Of a stretch of 64,000 nucleotides of DNA, positions 43,752 through 55,900 are shown piece by piece. This DNA is from Uranotaenia lowii (Eukaryota; Arthropoda; Insecta; Diptera; Culicidae), in assembly GCF_029784155.1 (NCBI RefSeq), contig NC_073692.1, forward strand, positions 241,633,756-241,697,755, written 5' to 3'. Made by a program: the position numbers and the translations under genes. Positions within the stretch are counted from its first letter, which is position 1, and each line of letters begins with the position of its first letter. The notes under the pieces are model-generated. The model did no database searches and was not told the DNA's origin. It worked only from the letters and a program-made list of their open reading frames with translations.

Positions 43752-44212
43752 TGATTTCAATGGAAGCTGACAAATGAAGTATATTCTCCTATCTAAAATG
43801 CCTAAAATTCTAAACTTTGACAAAAAAGTTGTTTAAGTCGTATATAAACCAATTATAAACCAATCAAACTAGTGTCATGCAGCCATTTAGAAGCTCTTAT
43901 TGCTTCAAGAATAATGGTAGGTAAGTGGTAATAAAATAAGAAAAAAATCTGTTAATCGAAATTACAGTTCATGTATGAAATATAAGAAAATTTAAAAATA
44001 TACAGGTTTTTTCCTAATTTTGATTCGAATTCTTGAATAATTGGTACAGATTTTGATAAATTTCATCTCCAAATGGTACAGAAACCAAGAAAAAACTTCA
44101 ACTCTTAAATAGAGCTTACACCACATGTAACATTTTGGATAAAGCTTCGCGGGCCACAAAAAGACAGCCGCGGGCCACATGTGGCCCGTGGGCCATGGTT
44201 TGGCCACCCCTG
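43752..44212. other. Right remnant of hAT-type element
   Basis: Contains the right subterminal region with cgggccacaaaaagacagcc and gggccacatgtggcccgtgg words. The 71-codon minus frame here (43992-44207) is an artefact of the terminal repeat. Confidence 0.6.
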
Positions 44213-44399
44213 ATTTAAACTATCCACCTCCACCACTAGAAACACTTCCCGATAGATGGGATACATTTAACTCAACATCTCCAAAATTATTGTGTTGTTG
44301 CCAATTGGCACAGAAAGCGTAAAACATCAATAACAGTAATAATTTTTTAGACTCCACTGAATTTTTCAACGTTTTCTTTCAAAAACAAATATTCTTAAA

Positions 44400-44530
44400 A
44401 GATGGACGATTTTGCTGCATACATTTAGGGGCAAAAATTATAAACGTTTCTCAATATTTTTGGCCTCAAAAACAAATGGAATTTGACCTTCATGCAATTC
44501 CCTAGGTCCTCCCACTGTTCCTATGTTCTT
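44400..44530. mobile_element. Fragment related to 10845-10990
   Basis: Reverse complement of the block at 10845-10990, including ctgcatacatttaggggcaaaaatt and ttcatgcaattccctaggtcctccc. Ends are not delimited. Confidence 0.5.
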
Positions 44531-44615
44531 TTTTTATCCAAACTTAGCAATTTGACAGGGTTCTTAGCCATTTGTTCTCTCCAGGCTTTCTCATAGAAAA
44601 TGTCCGTTTTTTAAT

Positions 44616-45582
44616 TACCGTCAACTGGGGCAACATGCAACAATTTTCAACTTCAATGGCTTCTAAAATCTTAATGCTTACAGATAATCATACCTCTTGT
44701 ACATCAAAAGTTTTAAGGTTGATGGGACACCAAACTGACACAGTCAGAAAAATTATTGGTTTTACCAGTTTTTTTTAAATTTACAAAAACATGCGATTTT
44801 CACCCTACTAAGAAAAAGGGGTAAGTTGCAACAAACTCTGTAATTTATGAAAAATCAAATGAAAACGATTTAAAATTCATAGTTTTTGATACATTTGTGA
44901 TGTCATAACGCATAAAGCACCAATTGCAGTAAATTTTGGTTTTGTTTGAATTAAATTTTCAATTTTTTCAGACAAAAATGTTTTTAAGAAAAAAGTGTTA
45001 AACTTCTGCATACATTTAGGGTAAAAAATACTACAAAATATTCTATTAGCTCAAATCATGAAAATAAATCTAGAAATGGTTGAAATTTTAATGTTAACTA
45101 ACGCATAATGCAAAACAATCATATCCCAGCATATGGAAACGCGATTTATGAGATTTAGTTCCGATTTGCATTTTGTTGCATTTTACCCCAGACGGGTAAC
45201 TGAATTATAAAAATATTTATTTAAAAAAATTGAGTGATTGTTCGAAAAATATTTCCACATGATCAATGTTGGTATAGGATGAGGAAACCAGTATAAAGTT
45301 TGTAAGTGATATTATCAAGCCAATCCGTCATACTGGGTAAAGTTTTTTACGGCTTCGAAAAATGTAAAAAATTGTACATCCATTGTTCGATTTTTCAAAT
45401 TTTATATAAAAATCAAAAACTTAAAAAAACTATCTTAGGATTCAAGAAACTATGTCATCATCATTTTGTAATCATTAAAAGATAACTTTATCTCATTACA
45501 TTAAATTAAAAATTGAATCTGTGTGGTGTTATATAAATGTTGCATTCAACCCCGCTGTTGCATGATGCCCCGTTTGACGGTA
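44616..45582. mobile_element. TA-type MITE with CCGTCAA ends
   Basis: The left end TACCGTCAACTGGGGCAACA and the right end, inverse of TACCGTCAAACGGGGCATCA, are terminal inverted repeats bounded by TA. The words gttgca and ggggtaa recur inside (near 44820 and 45175). Length is 967 bp, with no transposase. Confidence 0.8.
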
Positions 45583-46427
45583 TCCAATAACTATCATATA
45601 ATGACCATAAAAATATCCTATACTGTTACTCGGAGAAGCTCAGTGGGTGGGAATTTAAGGGATATAAACAAACAGGAACTCAGGGTCGTTTATGCGTCAC
45701 AGTACTTTCTTCGGAGGAACTCACCATAGGGAAACCCACAAGCGCCGAGACAACCAAAGGCGTAGGCGGGTGAGTACCTCGCATGTCCCCAACCGGTGCA
45801 ACTGAATATTTTTCAAAAGGGCAGAGTTGGTAATTTCCATAGGAGGCCGATCTGGAGGGAAGAGACAGGGTGGGCCTTTTCAGCCGCAAACGGAACACGA
45901 ACAAAGTTGGTGTAAAAGAATTTAAATTACTCCACTATTGAGAAGCTTTTAAGGATTCATTTTACAACATTATTTGGGGTTTATTAATAGCTATTTTCCC
46001 TAGCGACGTCACATGACATTGTTTTTATACTTGCGGTAAACTTTGTGCACTGATAGGTTAGGATTTTCAGCTCTCGATGACCTCGATGTACGGCAGATGT
46101 AGATGATTCCAATCGGGAACGGCCGGGTAGGTTATTTCCGGCAAGATTATCATTGGCTCCTTACCGGCGTCCCGGAAGGGCCCACGACATGCACCGAGAT
46201 GTCAACGGCCTCGTCGTCCTTGTACCCATGAACAAACGGGTAATTTGTTGAATTTGTGGATCGATCGGTATTTGGCGTTCCGATCTCCTCTTTCTGTCCG
46301 TTCTGGATTTGAGCCGCGTCGTGTGCTGTGCAACAAGCAAATAAACAAACAAAAAAAAGGCCCTCTTGGACCTTCCAAAGAGGTTATGATATGTGGTGAC
46401 GTCATTTAATGTGCACGTGTTTTACAA
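45583..46427. other. Unassigned; two GC-richer blocks
   Basis: The blocks 45640-45910 and 46070-46370 are less AT-rich and contain short open frames on the minus strand (45680-45904, 46161-46405). A donor-like gtaaggag follows the second minus-strand frame near 46165. No domain recognised; they may be host exons or an old coding transposon. Confidence 0.3.
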
Positions 46428-47406
46428 TAGGGGAGAGTGGGGATACTGGATCCCCTTTTCTTATTTTCACCATATCTTTTTGGAAAAATTTAGCAACTCG
46501 CCGTCTTTGACATTTTCTTACAGCTTGTAACTTCAAGTTTCTATGCTCCGAAAAATAGAACGATACTTGAACCCGTTGATGAACTAGAAGCATTTCCGTG
46601 GGAGTAAAAAAAATGCGATTTTTCTGAAGTTAGGGGAGACTTGATCCCCTATTGAAGGATACTTGATTTTTTATTCAGGAAGCCCTAATCCTTGTATAAA
46701 AATCAAACAAAACCTCAAGATAGAATGTTAATTGACTATTTTGGTCATGTTTGATCTCATTTCACAACTTATAGCAGACATAAGAAGAAAATTCTATAAC
46801 TTTGTCTCAACGCTAATAAAATTGCATACTTAAAGGCGCTATTTTTTATAATTAAGAGAAAATTAATTATTTTTGCTATTTTCTTTAGAAAATTGTTTGA
46901 TAAATATTAGTTTTTGGATAAATAATAGTAATTTCGTAATCAGCAATCATAACGATCAATTCAGAAGAAGAATATGCCGTTTGGAAGGGGGATCAATTGT
47001 ACCCAATTCTAAGGGATCAAGTGTACCCATAATCAACATTTTAGAAAACTTTTTCTGAAAAAAGTTGAGAGTTTTCCATTGCTTTGAAAATATGGCATTA
47101 TGAAGTTCATTTTACGCTCGAACGATTGATACATTGGAACAAATATTTTTTTCATAATTTTCCCATGTAAGGAACATTTTAAAGTGATGAAAAAAGATCT
47201 TTAAGTTACATTTTGTGAAATTTTTCAAACAAAGTTCAATTACTCAAACAATTATTTTGTTAAAAATTTTTGAACTACAAGCATTGTTATTTTGCTCATT
47301 TTGGCACATTTTTCTAGAACATTTGATCTTTGTAAGACATTCCAGTTTCGAGATATAGCTAAGGAATCAAGTATCCCCAGGGATCAAGTATCCTCATTCT
47401 CCCCTA
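46428..47406. mobile_element. TA-type MITE, copy B (inverted)
   Basis: Inverted relative to 8573-9517, bounded by TA, with ends TAGGGGAGAGTGGGGATACT and the inverse of TAGGGGAGAATGAGGATACT. Its right edge directly abuts the target duplication of the fold-back element at 47411. Confidence 0.85.
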
Positions 47407-47410
47407 TACA

Positions 47411-48178
47411 TTAGACTGCCCCAAATTTGTATGGAAAATTCAAAACCTCTAAAATGTTATGCGCTGCAGGCTGAAATTGATCCTAGTCCTAGTACAAGAT
47501 CTCATGCCAAATTTGGGCCAGATCGGATCACGGGAAGGGGTCGCTCAACGAGCTTGAAGTTTGTATGGAATTTTGAGACATTTTGTTCGGGAGAAACATG
47601 GAAAACCAGTTTTTCATCAATAACTTTGGTTCCTGTCGGCCGGTTTCTTTCAAAAACGGTTTTTATTGAAGCCTAAATTATGAAAAATATTTCATCGGAA
47701 GACTGCATTTCAATTAGAGTTAAGATAAGAAAGTTATTAGGGTTCAAAAATAGGCTAACTTTTTTAAGGACGGTATTCATCACTGTTAATGAGTCGAGGC
47801 GGTCGAACATATTGGCGCCTCATTAACAGTGCTGAATACCACCGTTAAAAAAGTTAGCCCATTTTTGAAGCCTAATAACTTTCTTATCTGAACTCTTATC
47901 GAAATGCAGTCTTCGGATGAAATATTTTTCATAATTTAGGCTTTAAGAAAACCCGTTTTTGAAAGAAATCGGCCGACAGGAACCAAAGTTATTGGTGAAA
48001 AACTGGTTTTTCATGTTTCTCTCGAACAAAATGTCTCAAAATCCCATACAAACTTCAGACTCGTTGAGCGACCCCTTCCCGTGATCCGATCTCGCCCAAA
48101 TTTGGCATGAGATCTTGTACTAGGCCAAGGATCAATTTTAGCCTGCAGCGCATAACTTTTTCATTTGGGGCACTCTAA
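47411..48178. mobile_element. Fold-back element with arms of about 370 bp
   Basis: Nearly the whole element is an inverted repeat. The left arm (47411-about 47795, TTAGACTGCCCC...) and the right arm (about 47814-48178) enclose a spacer of roughly 25 bp containing gtcgaggcggtcgaacat. TATACA lies immediately outside both ends (47405-47410, 48179-48184), a candidate 6-bp duplication. There is no coding sequence apart from frames within the arms. Confidence 0.88.
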
Positions 48179-48184
48179 TATACA

Positions 48185-49080
48185 TGTTTTTTATAGTTTT
48201 CAGTAAATTTACCTTTTTTTATGTCGTATTTGTACAGAATTGTTCTTTTCACTAAATGTTGAGTGAATTTTAACCGCTTTTAGCTATTTATATAAATACA
48301 AAAATTTTAACGTGTTTTCTTACAAATGTAACATTTTACAACTAACCGTACTACTTTTTATACATTTTTAACGAAACCGCACACTTTTAACGGTTTTAAC
48401 TATTTTTTTGTTGATGCTTACAGGTAATTTTAGCTTATTTAACCTGTAAATAGTAAAAAGTAATTTTAAACACTCTTACACCACATTTCACAAAAAAAAC
48501 AACGTACTCTAACAACGACGCGCACTTCCGACTTCTAAAACGGTCACGAACAGAAAGAACTTCCTCTGCGATGCCGATTTGTAAAAAAGACGTCGGCAAG
48601 ATTTGAGAGAATTACAAGGTGCGTCGCTCTCCGGGTGGTGACACTTCCCCGTCACGCCAATGGATGACCGACGCCCATGGATAACCCAGAAAGAGAGTGA
48701 CTGTGTGCGATGACAGATAGGTAGGATGTCTGTCGTTCTGTTTTCGAACGACTGTTGTTGCGTTCTCCATAAAGGACAGGGATTATTGGATTTTGTGACG
48801 GAGTCCACAATAAAAAAAGTAACCACGGTTACAATACAAAGGAAAAAAGTTAAACTTTCATATTTGCTTTCATTTGCTTCTAAATGCTATCATTTAATCA
48901 GGAGAGGAGTTTGTTGTGAGTCTTCGAAAAAAAAAACAGATATTTTAAAACTTTAAAACTACATTTTAAGTAATATAAAAAAAAAATTTCACACTTAGTT
49001 AATGATGATTATCTACAAAAAAAATCATGTTAATCACAGTCAACACGGTGATCAAAGTTCTCCTACTTTACGGTAGCTTC
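48185..49080. other. Unassigned; possible LTR-like block and MITE end
   Basis: At 48560-48830 a GC-richer block ends in ggagtccacaataaaaaaagt and begins near gtgacacttccccgtcac, somewhat like a solo LTR with a poly(A) signal, but no paired boundary or target duplication is clear. At 49035-49078 an end of the gaactttgatcaccgtgttg family (compare 10362) lies in opposite orientation. Confidence 0.3.
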
Positions 49081-52000
49081 TTGATTTTTCAACTTGAATG
49101 GTTTTCAGTAACATAATTCTATCAATTTCAAGAAGCCAACAACTACTCATTTGTACAAGGAATTCTTGAAATGAAAATTATTGGTCCCCAAAAATATACA
49201 CCTTTCCCTTGGATTACCAATTAGTTTCTTTTATTCTCGAGCACACAAAAAAAACTTGTTCCGAAAGTAACAACAACCGAAATTTAAAGAGTTCATCAGA
49301 ATCAGCCCATCAGCCAAAGGATGACATTGCTTGTTGAGCTGGGGCAAGTGCAATTTGTTACTTTGTGATGTTCAGGTGAGCTCTCAAGTGGTTTTGGATG
49401 GTGGTTGGAAAATTCAAGAACCTCAATGAGTGTACCCGAACGTAGAAGAAGTCAACCCATCATGTCGACAAATAATTGACCCACGACGACGATGTTGATG
49501 GGGATGACAAAATACGACCAAATGACGAAGACACGACAATGGCCATCTTAATGGACCTGGAACATGCTGCTTCTGCTTGAATAATAATCTTTGCAGTGAG
49601 CTTTTTCTGTCCACTCGATTCCCGCCAGGCCCATCCTATGTCACTTATTGTGCACTCGAACGTCACGACGCGGCAGACGAAACATGGCGGACATGGCGAC
49701 GACGGCGAATTCTGATGATGTGGAGGACCAACAACGGCCACATATTCTGCTGCGCTGGACTCGAAGCTGGACATCGAAAATTGAACCTCACATTACCTCC
49801 CGCCTTCGTCGAAAACATTGTATTGTTTAGGACATCGACTTTCCAGGAAAGCTAGGAAAAATTGAAATTTGTTCTGGCTTGACGAAACCTGGTGGGAGGC
49901 AAGTTGATATTTTTTTAAATCTTTTTGCAGTACGATGCTAGAAATCAAGATGGAGAGGTAGTTATTTTTGTTTGTGTTTAAACCTTTTTATCACTATAAT
50001 TACCTATTTGTAATCAATCAATGAACGATAGGAGGTTAACCCTTCGAATATAAATAAGCATCTGACAATAAATCCTCCCACTTTAACCGGTACCGGTAGC
50101 CAGATTGAGCAGATTCAGTTCGGAAGATCGTAAAATGTCATTTAAGTCTCGTAGAAATGGCAATTTGAAATTCAAATTTTGAAGATCCTCGAACATGGCG
50201 CACATCATTGAATAGAAAGACGGAAACATCACCATTGTCATCAGCATCAGTTGTGGTACCAGCTTTAAACGACTCGAGCCAAATCATATGATTCAACTCG
50301 AGAAAGCAAAAATACACCCAGAACTTATGTAAAATTAGCAAGTTAGAACGAGAAATGTAAATTAAATGCTTATATTATGCGGAGAATCACTGCATCTCAG
50401 GGAAGATGTTGTGGATTTTCCATAGCCAATAAAACCTCCCGCAAAAGCTCCCTTTTCGATTGGCAAGAAGTATCTGCTTCTTTTCGATTGATTGTTTGTT
50501 TATAACATTTTTTTATGATGATAAAATCGAAAAGGCCTTATGAAATTGTGAAAAGTGTCGAAATTTCAGACATCATCAAAATTGTCATCAATCCTCCTTC
50601 TACCAATTTCCTCACAAGTCCCTTTAAAAGTTATTTCCGTCCAAGACAAATTTATATCACATTTAGTGTCCATTAATCAGTCAATCAAACTTTAAACACG
50701 AAACGGATCCTGCCAAATGCTCAAGTTTGGCTGATTTAACCACCCAAATACATGCTTATCAAAGTCGTTACATCTTAATTAAAGTCAACCTGCAGCGTGG
50801 CCAATAACAGAAAAATAAATAAAACAAATCCCGCCAAACACAAACAAAACAACGACGTTCCCTGACCGCATTTGGCCAAGTCAGTGACTTTTAACCAAGT
50901 TAGGAAAGCTGATGATAAACAATATGCAGGAGACAGAAAAAAAACGACATCAACCTGAGCCAACCAAAAGATAACGAATTAAAATTCCATCCGATTTCGG
51001 CAAGCAATGAAGTATTTGCGCCCATCAGTAGAGGTGGAAGCCATTCGTGAAAACTGGCAATAAACGACGACTAAACGGCAAACGGGAGGTCCGAGATTCG
51101 GGTATCTGGTCCGGAGGATTGGGTTGAGTTGGTTGAAGCTTGGTTAAAGGTAACTGGAATAAAAATAAACCCGCAAGGAGCAGCAGAAGCAACAGGACTT
51201 GGGGGCCCGAAATAACAGATTCAGAAATATGGTCCCGTGATAGCGTGGCGAGCTACCGAAACAAGCAAAAAAAAAAAAATGAACCGTTATTTTTCGTCAT
51301 TCAACGAAATTGGGCCAATCCGGATGGTGGAGTTTCTGGATCAGGCAACCGAAAACTGGAAAATTAAACAGAACACAACCAAAACTTTCAACAGGCTTCG
51401 AATTGGAAGGGATTTAAGCTTTTTTAAATCCTTTAAGAAATCTTCGCACTTGAGTCATGGGGGATAACCTTAAGTTTAAAGATTTGAACCTCAAAAGGAA
51501 AAAAAACATTCGCTACGATAATATTTCGTTAGGAAGGTTTGATTGGACTTGTATGTAGAATTAGATGCTGTTTTTGAATTTTTTCAATAATCATTCATCT
51601 CGAATTCAGTGGATTGGTTTAATTTTAAGTGAGCTAGCATCGTTTTAGTTTCGCTTACTAGAAACCTGAAGATCCTTTAAAGTGAATTCAGTTTCAATCT
51701 GGCTCAACGTATTAGGCTTATGCAGTTTTTTTTTGAAATCGTTATGTTTAAATCATGACATGTGCCGTATCGCCTATTATTAAGCTCTATTGCTGTTTTC
51801 ATTTTCAAACTGATTTAATACTTGATTATAATCAGAAATACAAAAGAAATAAAAAAAAATTAAATCAGAATTAAAAATATTGATTTGCAATGACATATAA
51901 AACACAAATTTTCTGAATCGAACACAAAAACCTTAAATTAAATTTACCTGAATCCTTGATTGAATTAAGGATAATTTATTTAAAAAATAACTTTTAGGTT

Positions 52001-52797
52001 CTGGACGAACCAGTCAAAGGCTGAAAGTCTCTCTAATAAAGACAAAAAAAGACTTTTAGGTTATCACTTATGTTGGCTTGTTCATCATTATCAATGATTG
52101 AATTTACTCAAAACTGATTAGTTTTAAAATTTCCACACACCATAGAACTAAAACTAGAGGCGATAGATAAAATCAGTTGTTTATATTTCTACATTTTCAT
52201 GAATCAGAGTTATCATCCGAGAACAGCAGCGTTATAATTTTGAAAATGTTTATACAAAATTCAGATACTCTTTGAAATCAGCAGAGATTTTTCAGCAGTG
52301 ATCTTTGAATCAAATTATGTGACGAACATTCGTTGTAAATTACAAATCAAGAGATTTTTAACCTTAAAACCTTTATCGGGGTTATGCGGGAAAGATTTCA
52401 GTCTGTTGTCCTAATAATTCTTTCAGATTCAGCTTTTTCAGCTTTAGTAAAATTTTGTACATCTTTGATGGTGATCATGAGTGCCGTGTTTGACTAAATT
52501 TACTGGAGTATCCCATGGTGTTGGCTTCTATATCATGTTTCTCAAGGCGCATATCGATTATAAGCGCAGTGCCTTCCATTATGTTACAGTTTGAGACACT
52601 TTTCTGAACTTGGGTATTTCTCGATAAAATTTACTGGTTAATTTTTTGGTTCATCCGATAATCAGCATAAGTAAATATAAGTAAAATGATTAAACCACAC
52701 ATCGGGTAAATGTACTAAGGGATTTCTCAGTTGAAAAAAAAAATGAGCCAGAAACAAATATTTCTTAGAAAAATTGCGCAGTTCAACTTAACAGTAC
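49081..52797. other. Mostly non-repetitive region, no gene recognised
   Basis: This is the longest stretch without a recognised repeat. Blocks at 49390-49870 and 50990-51480 are less AT-rich and hold short overlapping frames (for example 49460-49774 minus, 49577-49855 plus), none with a domain. It may be intronic or intergenic host DNA. Confidence 0.35.
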
Positions 52798-52844
52798 TTA
52801 AGCGCCATCAACTAAAAAGTTGGTGTGCTGAAGTCGCTTAAAAC

Positions 52845-53155
52845 CCGGACTTTCTTCCCAGGGGAGGGCTCCTAAAGAGGACTTAACGAAATGGGATTGG
52901 CGAAATGAGGGAAGTTTGTGTAGGTACACGAACTTAGTTGCCGTGATAATTGCCGTAGTTTTCCGTATCCTAAAAAGACCAAACACAATGCTTAAAAAGA
53001 ATTTCACATGGGCAACTACAATGCAACTTACCGGTAAAATCGTCCTTACACCTGCACACAAGCTATCGCCAGAGAACTTCCCGGACTGAGGTTGGCTACC
53101 GGAACGATGAGCCAGGCCGTTAACTATCGAGATCGTCGTAGATTCGAATCACCAG
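52845..53155 (-). CDS. Possible spliced minus-strand exon pair
   Basis: On the minus strand a frame without ATG, open from just after a TGA near 53155, runs about 39 codons (…SGDSLCAGVRTILP) to a GTAAGT donor (near 53037). A 62-nt intron ends ggtctttttag (near 52974), and the frame continues in phase for 11 codons (DTENYGNYHGN) to a TAA. The intron is a textbook match in size and sites. The protein is not recognised, the 5' exon is not found, and chance cannot be excluded. Confidence 0.3.
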
Positions 53156-53689
53156 TTGCGCAGCGCGTAATACTCGGTACGATTGATCGGATGAAAATGT
53201 TTGAAGACAGTATAAAAACCGCCTTACAAAATTATTAAATTCGCAGCTTACTCAAAAAGACGTCTTCCAAACTGAGATACCAGATGGCTATGAGAGTCCG
53301 TTTTCTTGTTTTTGGTCCATTTTGCAACTTCCCAAAGGAAAGTCTCCATTGGTACCTAGCTCATGATGACTGTCAGAATAACGATATGAAAAGCATGGAT
53401 CACGACAAATCTAGACGCATTATAACGGGTTTATCTCGGAGCTTTGTATATGAAATAAAAATGCTTTGTACTTTAAAAGTAGGGTTTTTTTTGCACTTTA
53501 AACGAAAAATAAAAAAAAATATATTCCGATGTTTTGATGAAATTTCGAACTTTTCGTCGAGTACCACTCATTATAGATTGGACGCCCTATTCGCTGACCT
53601 CAGCGGCCATTTTGTTCCACAATCTCTTCATCTCTGTTCCATCCCGTGTCGTCCTACCATGCTTCTTCATCTTCTGACATGATACATTA
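53156..53689. other. Unassigned
   Basis: A 132-codon plus frame (53284-53682) has a plausible start but no recognisable domain and ends where an inverted-repeat unit begins. It may be part of a repetitive element. Confidence 0.3.
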
Positions 53690-54250
53690 GACTTAGTCGA
53701 TTTGGGGTCATTTTTAAATTTCTCAAACCCTGGGGTCTAAAAAGCTTCGTTTTGGTCCAAAACTCATCCATGATTTTGAGCAGAATTTTTAAGTAACGTT
53801 AACATGAATGGCTTGTGATATAGCTCAGTTGGCAAGTCTGTTGTCTCCTGAGCCGATGTACGCGAGTTCGAGCCCAACACAGTTGTACCGGATAAGCCCA
53901 TCGAACACAGTTGTACCGGATAAGTTTTCCAATAACGATCCGCCAACTGCAACGTTGATAAAGTCGCGAATGCCATATAGATGGTAAAACGACGGCCCTT
54001 ATTCTGCGCCTCGAGTGACGTGACGATAGTAGAGTCACCCAAGTCACTCTATTCCAGCAGTCGGTTTAGGTGAGGAACGTCACTTCGGATGAACTTTGTG
54101 AGTTCTTACCCTATTCTCGTAGTCACCGTGGGTGAGAATCGTCGCATTCGGGTGACGAATTTAGGTGACAATGGCCTGTGTCGGCAAGCGCCCGCACATA
54201 ACGACCGCTTGGAGCCGCCACTAGTTCCCTCTCAGTGGAGAGAGGGAATC
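53690..54250. repeat. Composite repeat, inverted partner at 61.1-61.9 kb
   Basis: The block 53690-53805 (tcgatttggggtcatttt, ggtccaaaactcatccatga) is the inverse of 61780-61895, and the block from 53994 (gacggcccttattctgcgcc, cagtcggtttaggtgagg) is the inverse of 61100-61212. Between these shared flanks this locus carries a SINE-like insert, whereas the partner carries a fold-back element. A short direct repeat acacagttgtaccggataag occurs at 53878 and 53907. Confidence 0.75.
53816..53882 (+). other. tRNA-derived SINE head
   Basis: TATAGCTCAGTTGGC (A box, from about 53820) and GAGTTCGAGCCC (B box, from 53864) are spaced as in a tRNA and match pol III promoter consensus. Stem pairing of the acceptor arm is poor, so this is a tRNA-like SINE promoter rather than a tRNA gene. 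Confidence 0.7.
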
Positions 54251-54790
54251 AGTTGAAAGAGAGAAATTTTTATCCGTTTTGTTATGATCTTGATTTTCCA
54301 ATTTGATTTTACACACTAAACTTGGAACACTTTATAAATTGATTTTTTTTTTGTTGCAAGGTCAAGAAATGAAACTCAAAATTCAGTTTGAGGAAGGTAA
54401 AACATTAAAATCTAATCACAAAATATAAATTTTCACGCATTTTCTTATCTGTATTAAAAAGAAAGTTTAATTTTTTTAGGGAATTCAATAAAAGGAACTT
54501 TTTAACTGAGGAATAGCTGAGGAATCAAATTATGCATAACCTCGCCCGAATACGAAAATATTGTAACATAACAGTTCCTGTAGTAGTTATAAAACGATTA
54601 GAAACAGTTTAAAAAAACGTTTAGAAAATGACATCTGAAAACATAAAAACATTGCACGTATCTTGAATTCCAAACCGACGGTCTGTTGAATATGGCGTTA
54701 ACACGGAGAACAAAGTATAGTTTTTTCAACAATAATCCACTTGCTTTCAATGATATTTCTGATTGATTCTCGGCTAAATATAATTATTAA
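54251..54790. other. AT-rich spacer
   Basis: No open frame above 60 codons and no repeat boundary recognised before the CACGCAG element. Confidence 0.35.
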
Positions 54791-55613
54791 CACGCAGCGA
54801 AAAGATTTTTTAATTCAAAGGAAAGTGCCGTAAAAACAAAGGATATTTTCCTTTGATTTTGGGATAAATAAAAATTCCTTTGATTCAAAGAATTTTTGTT
54901 TTGAAAAATCTTTGAATCAAAATATTAATGCTTTGAATCAAAAAACAGTTTCATTTGATGCAAAGTTTTTTTCGTTTGCTACAATGTAATTTAGATTTAG
55001 ATTTAAAAGGATTGGTTCATTGAACCATTTTACTTTTATTCCAATTGGAAGAAATATTTTCTGTTGTCCCGAAGTTCCTAATAGGAATTTTGAATAATAA
55101 AAAGAGAGAATTTACATCTTAAATTCATTTTTATTCACAAAATTAACACTTACACTGGTTCACTATAATTGAATCATCCGGTCCTAATTTTGGCCTGAGG
55201 GCATTTGGGCCGCTCAATAGACTTCCGGAAGCAGCTCCGGTTGATGGCTTTAGTGGTCATCCAACTGGTGATTTTCGCTGAAGATCAGGCCGAAAATAAT
55301 CAGACCGCTGGATTTGGGGCGGAATCAGCCGTGGTCCTGTAACAATGCAATGCAATTTCGTTGAAAGAAAATTTACTTTGTTTTAAACGAAATGTGCAAT
55401 TAAACAAATTTCTTTTGAATCAAAGAGTTTGTTTAAAATCAAAGTCCAAAATAATTCAGTTCTAAAAATTTATTCTTTCTTTCAAAAATTATTCTTTTGA
55501 ATCAGAACGATAATTCATTGATTCAAAGAAAACAGGAGTTTGATTCAAAAAACTGAATGTTTTGAATCAAAATCAGTTTTGTTTTGTATCAAAATCCAAG
55601 TTTTCTCTGCGTG
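54791..55613 (-). mobile_element. CACGCAG-ended element, copy 1
   Basis: The left end CACGCAGCGAAAAGATTTTT and the right end, inverse of CACGCAGAGAAAACTTGGAT, are flanked by AA on both sides. Both arms consist of reiterated tttgattcaaag-type words. Copy 2 lies inverted at 57134-58134. The centre holds a minus-strand exon: acceptor ttgttacag (AG at 55337-55338), then GACCACGGCTGATTCC..., a conserved ccggatgattca word, and AATAAA on the minus strand at about 55130-55135. There is no transposase. Copies share ends and the exon borders but differ in the exon interior. Confidence 0.8.
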
Positions 55614-55685
55614 AAATATTTAACTATACGTATCATTGGCTGGTTTGGATGTTTTGATCTAGTCAACCATAGATGCTATAGATTG
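55614..55685. other. Short spacer
   Basis: Links the CACGCAG element to the tandem array; nothing recognised. Confidence 0.3.
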
Positions 55686-55900
55686 AACTACTCGTGTACT
55701 GTTGATTATTTGCATTGAACTATAGATATGATAGAATCCACTTGTACTGTGTGATTGAAAACATGCATTTAACTACGAGAATGATAGATATAACAACTGC
55801 TGTATAGTTGATTAATAGTATTCAACTGTAGATATGATGGATTCAAGTAGAAGTTTACAGTTGATGTTTTACGTTTTACTATAAATATTATCATTTCAAC
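55686..55900. repeat. 53-bp imperfect tandem array
   Basis: About four units of 53-54 bp with the plan acta.t..gtactgttgatta..tgcattgaactatagatatgatagaat, starting near 55690, 55743, 55796 and 55849. The gttgatt and gatatgat words are best kept. Divergence between units is substantial. Confidence 0.65.

Larger units (their letters stand above)
31949..44212. mobile_element. hAT-type element filled with nested insertions
   Basis: The left end CATGGGTGGCCAACATTTTC and the right end, inverse of CAGGGGTGGCCAAACCATGG, are degenerate terminal inverted repeats of the familiar hAT CAGGGGTGGCCAAACC type, with GGGCCACATGTGGCCCGC-like words just inside. ATTTAAAC flanks both ends (31941-31948, 44213-44220). 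Removing the TTAA MITE (32596-33348) and the gypsy element (33915-43747) leaves roughly 1.7 kb without recognisable transposase, so it is non-autonomous. Confidence 0.85.

Noticed and set aside
53816..53882. Functional tRNA gene
   Set aside because: A and B boxes are good but the acceptor stem does not pair and an internal duplication follows; a SINE head is more likely.
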